Below, piece by piece: positions 57,689 to 64,000 of a DNA stretch of 64,000 nucleotides; the stretch's first letter is position 1; each line of letters starts with the position of its first letter. The DNA comes from Isoetes taiwanensis (Eukaryota > Streptophyta > Lycopodiopsida > Isoetales > Isoetaceae). The notes beneath the pieces were generated by a model. That model had not been told where the DNA came from. It worked only from the letters and a program-made list of their open reading frames with translations, and ran no database searches. The position numbers and the translations under genes are program-made. The stretch covers positions 7,962,445-8,026,444 of the forward strand of contig JAJEKV010000008.1 of assembly GCA_021234155.1 (NCBI GenBank), read 5' to 3'.

Positions 57689-57810
57689 GGGTTGCCCCTA
57701 AAGGGAAAACCCTCATCCATGTGGGTTTGTGGGATATTCCAAGTATATGTCAGTATATGCTCGAAAACATGACTTTGAAGTGTGATTTAAGCATGACTTT
57801 GAAGTGTGTT
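57689..57810 (+). repeat. GGGTTGCCCC repeat copy 3 joined to ACATGACTTTGAAG fragment
   Basis: 57689-57767 is a shortened copy of the 36508/42160 repeat. It runs directly into ACATGACTTTGAAGTGTG, the start of the 47147/62088 family, which is itself duplicated once. The two families therefore abut here. Confidence 0.7.
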
Positions 57811-58076
57811 TGAAGTGTGCTGTACAAATATTAGGCTAGATTGCACGAAATACATCTGCCAACGGAAAAGGTGGAAATCTTTCATAATGGAAGGCACCAG
57901 TGTGTAACAGCCATTGCATTTAGCATCAAACGTCCACTGACAAGTAAACCAATAAACAAATCAATGCAAACACGTGTACAGGAATAGTAGTGAGAAAGTC
58001 AAGTGGAATAGAACGTGATAGGAGTTTCAGATAGGAAATCAGTTATGACAACATGAATATGAGTCTGTGCGCTCTA

Positions 58077-58410
58077 TGAGAAGTTGGGGCAACAGTATCC
58101 CTCTTGCATCAGTGTGAGAAGTTGGGACAACAATATCCCTCTTGCATCAACAGGATTTAGCTCCGTTATTTCTGAACCATCAACATGAACATCAGCAAGA
58201 ACATCAAAATTTTTAGTACATATCAGAATTTGAGGTGAACCATCAATATGAACATTAACAAGAACGTCAAATTTATTAGTTAGAATTTGAGGTGAACCAT
58301 CAATATGAACATCAACAACAATGTCAAATTTATTATTAGTACAAGTGAACCGTCAATGTAAAAATTAGCATGAACATCAAATTTATTTGTACATATATCA
58401 GAATTTGAAG
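58077..58410 (+). repeat. Two adjacent minisatellites
   Basis: 58077-58153: two copies of a 38-39-bp unit ('tgagaagttggg.caaca.tatccctcttgcatca'). 58174-58410: about four degenerate copies of a 60-65-bp unit containing 'gaaccatcaatatgaacat', 'aacatcaaatttatt' and 'cagaatttgaggt'. Confidence 0.8.
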
Positions 58411-58530
58411 TCTAGTTGATGAAGTTTTAGGGTGGTTAGACTGATCTAAATATGCACTTGAATGAAAATTAAGTTTGCCTTTGTCAAATGATGACATATT
58501 AGGATGGGCCTTTAGTATTTGTTGCAATAT

Positions 58531-58700
58531 TTTGGGTTGCCCCTAAGGGGGCAAATCCTTGTCCATGTGGGGTTTGTGGTATATTCCAGGTATATGCTAG
58601 TATATGCCCGGAATATGCCAATAACTGCTACAAACCCATTATTGGCTGTAAACTGGCGGTCATTTCTGTTTCTGGGGAGGCACTCTGGAAACAGGCTAAC
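58531..58700 (+). repeat. GGGTTGCCCC-family repeat, copy 4
   Basis: 'ttgggttgcccctaaggggg', 'gtccatgtgggg', 'tatattccaggtatatgcta', 'aacccattattggctgtaaactggcggtca' region and 'ggctaaccgg'. Colinear with 42160-42335. Confidence 0.8.
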
Positions 58701-58854
58701 CGGTGTTTTGGCGATGGTGGCTATCCCCTTTGGTAGACATGTCTGCAAATCCTACACACACCCACGTCTCCAAAACATCTCCGGCTGGAGCCTGCCCACT
58801 AAACTCTTTCCTGCTTGCTCCTCATGGAGGAGCCCATGCTCATGTATACCTTCA

Positions 58855-59265
58855 TCATTTTAGTGAGCGAATGATTGTTGCATTTCGAGGCACTGCTGAA
58901 TTTCAAAAGACGGAATGTCGGATCTTTGCACAGGCCAGAACATGTTCGGTCAAGGATTTCCAGGTATTCCCTTTGTACGCTCTGGCATATGCTCCATGTT
59001 TGCCAATGAAACCCTAGATAACTATTCCCAGGCAGTGAAATATACAAAGCAAGCTTTAGCAGCCTATCCTAGTAGATCTTTGTTGCTCACAGATCATAGT
59101 TTGGGTGCTGGACTTGCCCTTTTGGATTCTGCAAATTTTTCTAACAGATTAGTGCTCCCTATTGTTGGATTCAGTGCCCCTGGTCTATCAGAGTTACCTA
59201 AAAGATGGAATTTGGAACTTAAGGCTGCTCAAGAGCATATGGTCTTTGTAATAGGGGATAAATGA
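58855..59265 (+). pseudogene. Class-3 lipase-like fragment, frameshifted
   Basis: MIVAFRGT (58871-58894) matches the conserved strand of fungal-type (class 3) lipases. After a frameshift near 58910 the other frame gives GIPFVRSGICSMFANETLD and then LLLTDHSLGAGLALL, the nucleophile elbow (normally G-H-S-L-G; here the first Gly is Asp). IVGFSAPG follows, and it ends EHMVFVIGDK before a stop at 59263. Intact relatives are serine hydrolases acting on acyl glycerols, with the Asp and His of the triad further downstream, which is missing here. Likely a single or partial exon of a dead copy. The repeat at 58531 lies just upstream. Confidence 0.65.
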
Positions 59266-59914
59266 AATGTAGTCATTAGATAAGCTTGGAATAGGCAGGT
59301 TGGCATTATTGGTTTGTATCAGACCTAGAAAATCCCTCATTGTAGTGTTTGCTTACAATGCCATTTCTAGGATTAATATATTAGATCTACTAAGGCCTTC
59401 CAAGGATCTTGACTCCTTAACTTGTTTCTTTGAGAGCCACTACTTAAAACATTTGATTAGCCTTATATACCAAGGTTCAAGACTTGTGTGCCAAATAGCG
59501 AATCTCAATCAGTGCATGTGCTTCAGGCTGACTTCACAATTTAATATTGTATATCTATTAAAAATAAGAAATGCAAAAATGCATGTAATATGGAATTAAA
59601 TCATGGAATTCGATATTCAAAAATGCATGCAAACTGACATCCCGAATCGAGTCGGGGCGATCATAGCATATAAAATATGCAGGGCCTCAATGGTACCAAT
59701 TTCCTGCTCACACTATTTTCTTCAAATTCCATAAATTACTCAACAATTTAGAGCTATGAAACGGCAATAAGCTTCATTGAATCAGATACCAAATGCCATT
59801 TATACGAACAGAATTAAGGCATAAGGTAAAGGATGCTTCCCGTATATTACAAATCATAAATATAAACATATATGGGTAAATTCTACAAGAAAATGCTTCA
59901 AGAAAGCTTAATAT
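59266..59914. other. Gene-free stretch
   Basis: AT-rich, no gene or known repeat. The frame at 59300-59599 has no family pattern. Confidence 0.6.
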
Positions 59915-60275
59915 CCCATCGATCCGAGACATCGGATCGCCATTCTAGAATGGGACGAGCATGCATGTTTTGCATGCATGCGGGCGGCGCATGCCTATTC
60001 TGGTTGGGAGTTCGCTATTTTAGGCGCGTTTCTGCTTCGACTTCTCATCGGCGCTTCCTCTTCTCTCTCAGCAGTACCTTATTCTCTTTGAATTGTTTTC
60101 AGGCAGGGGAGGGGCTTCTTCCTGCCTGGTTTGGCCAATTTGGCGTTTTTTTCATGCTGTCCTTTCTCGGCCTTTAGCCTTCATCCTGTGACCTTCGTCC
60201 TCGATCCTAGTTTGTTAAGGAAGTCCTTTGGTATTCGGGCGGTTTGTTGGTTTCATGCGAGTCCCATTCTAGAAT
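59915..60275 (+). mobile_element. Head-element, copy 3 (interrupted)
   Basis: Starts CCCATCGATCCGAG with the hairpin CGATCCGA-GACA-TCGGATCG, then the palindrome CCATTCTAGAATGG, then GCATGCA-tgttt-TGCATGC, a TATA-like CTATTTTAGGCG and a pyrimidine leader. The body (60090-60230) differs from that of the next copy. It ends in AGGAAGTCCTTTGGTATTCG, the phrase also found at 10757. The 60276 element then follows. Confidence 0.7.
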
Positions 60276-60916
60276 CCCATCGATCCGAGACATCGGATCG
60301 CCATTCTAGAATGGGACGAGCATGCATGTTTTGCATGCATCGCGGTGGCGCATGCCTATTCAGTTGGGAGTTCGCTATTTTAGGCGTTTACGCTTGACTT
60401 CTCATCGGCGCTTCCTCTTCTCTCTCGGCAGATTACCTTATTCTCTTTGAACCCACCCCCTCTTTGTTATTGTATTTTTATCGCGTGGCACGCTTCAACC
60501 CTCCACTCTGCGAGGTTTGTTTTGTCTTGTTGTTTTGTTAGTGATGTGCAGGTACAGGTTAGCGAGCGGCATCTGTTTCGACTTTTCCATTCGTGGGTTT
60601 TGGGAGCGATTTTTATGCCTTACGTTTGTCTAAGCCCCTTGCCGAAGGCTTATCACTAGGGTTTTTCCTCGAAAACCCGAAAGGGCGGGGTTTTTTAATC
60701 CCGGTGATAAGCTTTCGGCAGGTACACTAGCCCAGTCTCTATTAGCATTGTATTTTGTTGGGGTCCAAATGATATAATTGGATTTTCCCTTTATTTTTTA
60801 TGGGTAGTTCGCATGTGTGCGGCTACCCACTATCTACCATTGTAGAAAATCTGCTGAGATGAATGAGAAGCAAGTCGGGCGGTTTGTTGGTTTCATGCGA
60901 GTCCCATTCTAGAATC
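60235..60916 (+). mobile_element. Head-element copy 4 with 42-bp flanking direct repeats
   Basis: The 42-bp sequence starting TCGGGCGGTTTGTTGG and ending CATTCTAGAATC occurs at 60235-60276 and again at 60875-60916, identical. Between them lies about 0.6 kb that begins with the same head as copy 3. It continues through a T-rich body, the 16-bp-stem hairpin (60641-60719), 'gcattgtattttgttggggtcc' and a short tail ending 'gagaagcaag'. The flanks look like a target-site duplication, which would be long for a retroelement. Confidence 0.72.
60641..60719 (+). other. Stem-loop shared with LINE 3' ends (best copy)
   Basis: GCCGAAGGCTTATCAC (60641-60656) pairs with GTGATAAGCTTTCGGC (60704-60719): 16 bp with one G-U. 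Inside, GGGTTTTTCC and GGGGTTTTTTAATCCC flank a CCC-GAAA-GGG GNRA minihairpin (60676-60685). Confidence 0.85.
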
Positions 60917-61142
60917 TACCTTCTGCAACCAATTGGCGCAAATAAATAATGTAAAGGCGCTGCAATTCGAGGTAATCAACGTCAGAGCAACCAACAAAAG
61001 CCCGGTCAATTCTATTCACACAGTTGCGGCTCATTGTACCCTTAGTATGCTTGAAGTATTTGGTATTAATGCCATTGAACGCGTGCTTAAGGATTGGATC
61101 TACGAAGAGGATGCCAGTCTTTTCGACATATGTCAGAGTCAA
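60909..61142 (-). pseudogene. Possible LINE endonuclease scrap
   Basis: A minus-strand open frame includes YFKHTKGTMSRNCVNRIDRAFV. The S-R-x-x-x-RIDR-x-(F/Y)-V form resembles the terminal strand of AP-type endonucleases of plant LINEs. It is not the same family as the 49-kb LINE. Short and uncertain. Confidence 0.35.
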
Positions 61143-62087
61143 ATCATATTCTAGAATATGCTCTCAATCAGAATATGACACTAGTCCATTCCGGTCCACA
61201 AAATCTTAACTTGCAAGTAATGGTTACAAGCTTTTTTATGGGATTCAATTCATGATCTTGGGATCTCTAATGAGTTTTGTTGCATTCATGGGAAAAACTA
61301 CCGTGGCTATCAAAGGTTTCGAAAATTCGAGGCCAGATGTACTTGCTCATTCACCCTCAAACTTAAAGTTGAGGTACATGTGCTACTTATATGCTTATGC
61401 AGGAGTTTGTAAAATATCATTGAGGTACTATTTCACTACTTTCTACATCACTTACAGGAGACAGGGATAATTGGACTAGATAGTCTGGGGGTGGATGTAA
61501 GGATTACATGTGGACGTTAAATTTTTTTTTCTTTCTTTCTTCATGAAACGTGCACTTGTTTTTGTTTATAGCATTTTGATTGAGTTATTAGCACAGTGTT
61601 CACTCATCATCATCACTGCATCGAAGACGCTACATGTCACAATGGCAGGAGCATTGCTTGACAAATTTCTCGGTTATCCATTAGGAGTCGCATTAGCTAC
61701 AATGAAGGCAAATCCTCGATCATTGCGCCAAAGCATACTGAAGAGCTGGGGTAAACGCACGTTCGAGCTCAACCACGGACTCCAAATCATTGCCTTCGAC
61801 AGGGCCTAAGCTCAGAACCTGACCCATAACTATTGAGCAACAAAAGACATGCCATTGCATTTGCATTTTTAAGTAACTCTACCTTGCTTGCAACTTCCAT
61901 GTACTTCATGCTATTAAATGCTTAGCCATTCAATTTATAAAATTGAATTCTTCCTTCATACCCTGAACAAAATTGACATGCAAAACAATCCTCAGTTCTT
62001 AAGTTCTTTTGCCCTCCCCCCCATTTCTCTATTTGCATTCTTCATACATTGTTTCGTATGTTTCTAAGAATCCGACGATTCCACTAA
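61143..62087. other. Unassigned, one clean short frame
   Basis: From 61639 to 61809 an ATG-started frame of 56 residues (MAGALLDKFLGYPLGVALAT... ending IIAFDRA) reads like real protein sequence, perhaps a terminal exon or a transposon scrap. I do not recognise it. The remainder shows no gene. Confidence 0.4.
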
Positions 62088-62175
62088 AACATGACTTTGA
62101 ACTATGATTTAAGCCACTTCACCCTATGGTATGGCCATGGAGGGCAACCCTCCGTGCGCAGCACCTTGTTTCTCT
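62088..62175 (+). repeat. ACATGACTTTGAAG-family repeat, copy 2
   Basis: 'acatgactttgaactatgat', 'taagccacttcaccctat', then CATGGAGGG-CAA-CCCTCCGTG (62136-62156; one G-U pair replaces a C-G of the 47-kb copy) and GCGCAGCACCTT. Confidence 0.8.
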
Positions 62176-63668
62176 TTGCGGTGGAACTCACGCTGCCGTC
62201 TGGATACATGGCGCCCTTGGGATCACGTCTGGATGCATTCAGACATTTTTTTTCTCTCTATCAATCTCTATTTTTCCAATGCGGTGTTCTTCCTGCTCTT
62301 GGATCTTGCCTGGATGCTATGGCGCCTGTGATTTCGATAGAATGTTTGCCTGAAGCACTATCTGGCACTATCTAGTATGATATCGAACTGCTCTTTAAGG
62401 TTTTTCTTGATCTTTTACTTCTGGCATGCTAAGCCTCAGAGTCCTTGCAGGTTTATCAGTGGTCTGGGAAGAAGCTAGAATCTAGTTGAGATGATGCTTC
62501 GAGTTTCCTTGTGTGCGTTAAATTTATATGATCTCTGTAGTCTACTTTTGTATTGCAGATGCTCAAGAATAAAGTACCTTGATAATCTAGAAAAGAGGTT
62601 TATTTGTGTAAACATCTTGCTCTAGTGTATTGTAGCTTTTTTCGTTTGGAAAACTGTAAATGGCATTTTTCATCTATGTTCAGAGGTTGGCAAGTTTGAT
62701 GCTATGTTGGAAAAGCTCTCCAAAACAGATACTCAGTTTTCTAGGTCTTGCAGCCTCTTTTTTGTTTCTTGTTGTTGAGCTTCTAGTTTGTTCCATAACA
62801 TTTGAAGCTTGGATTATGGTTTTAAATTCTTTGTTGGATGGTTTTTCCTACTTATCTATTTTTATTTGGGATTTTAGAATGTGAAAAAATAGCACCCAGA
62901 CTTCAATCCTTAGTCTGCTGGAGGTATTAATTGTCTTTAACAGTTTAAATGATCTTGAATGTGATTCTGACCTACCTTTTTTCAGGGTTATCTCTTACTA
63001 TTATTATCAAGCGTGGAGTGCTTGAATGACTATTTTTCCATCATTCATGTAAGTACCACATTAGGTAACGCTTCATTTTATGTTTTGTGTTAGTATAACC
63101 ATTCAACAAACCAAGGCAAATCCTTGGAGTTGTCCCATTTGGTGTGGTGCCACATATCAGATTTAAGAAGTAGACTCCTTCTTCGTGCCAAGTGCATGAT
63201 AATATGCATTTTGTCTTATTAGCCAAACTTTATCTTTATGATCATAGAAAGCTTTAACATTACCTGTTTCTTCTCGTGGTCGTAAGTTCATGATGATATC
63301 ATTTCTAGCTTGATGATATCATTCCTAGCTAGAGGGCAAGTTGGAAATTGTTCCGTCGTTGAAGATTATTGAGGTTCAAGATTATATAGATAGACGGTTG
63401 AGGCTCAAGTCCAGGGATAAAATTGTAATGTATATTTTTCTTTATGCATCAATAACATTGTGGTGTGCCTTTTGCAATGGTTTAGAACACTAATGGAGAG
63501 GACTAAAAAAGCTGTTACTTGAAGACTGTAGTTGAAGCGTTCTTTTTGAAGACTTTTGATTTCCTTTTCTTTCATGCTGACGCAGTTTGCTGGAGTCCAT
63601 TGCCCATGATCTTTGTTGGCATTGTACAGATTGTCAATTCTTGACATGTAACTATGATTATATTTGAA
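62176..63668. other. Gene-free stretch
   Basis: T-rich, with three overlapping short frames at 62091-62375 that have no family pattern. A 19-bp unit 'tgatgatatcattyctagct' is duplicated at about 63291-63331. Nothing else seen. Confidence 0.6.
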
Positions 63669-64000
63669 CTAGTTATGATGCCCGGCGTTGCCGGGCTTAG
63701 TAACAATTTGAAGTGGTGGTTGTTTTCTTGTTGGCTAGAATAGACAATGTGGCTTGAAAGGGAAAGGTAATATAAAGGAACTTTTTAAGGTTCATTTACA
63801 TAGAGTTCATTATCTGGATTTTGTGTGTGTGGTAAAGTCGGACTCAAGTCATTCTGTCTTATTGGGTTTGAATCTTATTGGGTTTGAATTTGAACCACTG
63901 TAAAGGTTATTGGAGATGTCTACATGCATTGATGCAATGTGAGAGGCAATTTAGGTAGCTAAAAGAGGTTTAAATTATCTCTTTTTGACTTGAAACTTGA
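63669..64000 (-). mobile_element. Helitron-type 3' terminus, body running off the window
   Basis: On the minus strand: hairpin GCCCGGC-AAC-GCCGGGC (63696-63680), seven bases (ATCATAA), then CTAG at 63672-63669 followed by T. This is the same terminal design as at 17842-17870. The element body would extend to higher coordinates; from 63697 to the window end no coding sequence is visible. Confidence 0.6.

Noticed and set aside
58077..58410. A CRISPR-like array
   Set aside because: Repeat units are degenerate and contiguous, without unique spacers, and the genome is a plant's.

Overview
The window looks like nuclear DNA from a land plant with a large, repeat-rich genome. A fern or another non-flowering vascular plant fits best, but this is an inference. 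The basis is two recognisable plant genes (a HOS3-type ELO-like protein and a four-exon BTB/POZ-MATH adaptor), a decayed pentatricopeptide-repeat gene of the PLS/E type, and decayed non-LTR, Copia, pogo-like and Helitron elements. I see no bacterial, organellar or viral features.

Layout. 0-4.4 kb holds a 120-bp (GTT)n microsatellite, a LINE 3' end and a decayed Copia gag-protease piece. 4.4-10.9 kb is a strongly pyrimidine-rich tract with no credible gene, bounded by two same-strand copies of a hairpin-bearing 'head' repeat and full of decayed tandem duplications. 10.9-11.7 kb is a broken pogo/Tigger-like transposase. 12-15 kb has a perfect 30-bp palindrome and a possible multi-exon gene or gene relic that I cannot name. 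15-20 kb is mostly non-coding and includes a Helitron-type 3' end. 20.46-21.28 kb is an intact intronless ELO-family gene. 22-27 kb is non-coding with tRNA-like fragments and a LINE tail. 27.3-29.2 kb (minus) is an intact BPM-type gene whose splice joins can be read at base level. 29.8-33.5 kb contains foldback structures, a non-autonomous element with a TATA box and a 3' hairpin, and a (CT)n tract. 33.5-35.1 kb is a truncated LINE beside a striking TGACG-rich array. 36.8-38.5 kb is a PPR pseudogene. 43.5-45.0 kb is a PRP22/DHX8-like helicase pseudogene without introns. 49.4-53.6 kb is a nearly full-length but dead LINE. 56-62 kb carries a lipase-like gene fragment, minisatellites and two tandem copies of the 'head' element. 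A second Helitron 3' end lies at 63.67 kb.

Only two genes look functional. The BPM protein would join a CUL3 ubiquitin ligase to its targets. The ELO-like protein keeps the family's membrane layout but lacks both histidines thought to be catalytic. Nothing links the two genes.

The most interesting structural signal is a stem-loop near the 3' end of the LINE copies that also occurs in two shorter, otherwise unrelated non-autonomous elements. The outer arms differ completely between copies yet remain complementary, as expected for a conserved RNA structure, perhaps the recognition site of the LINE reverse transcriptase. Other points worth a second look are the TGACG array, the 6-kb pyrimidine-skewed tract, the 42-bp direct repeats around the 60.3-kb element, and a small set of perfect palindromes and hairpins.
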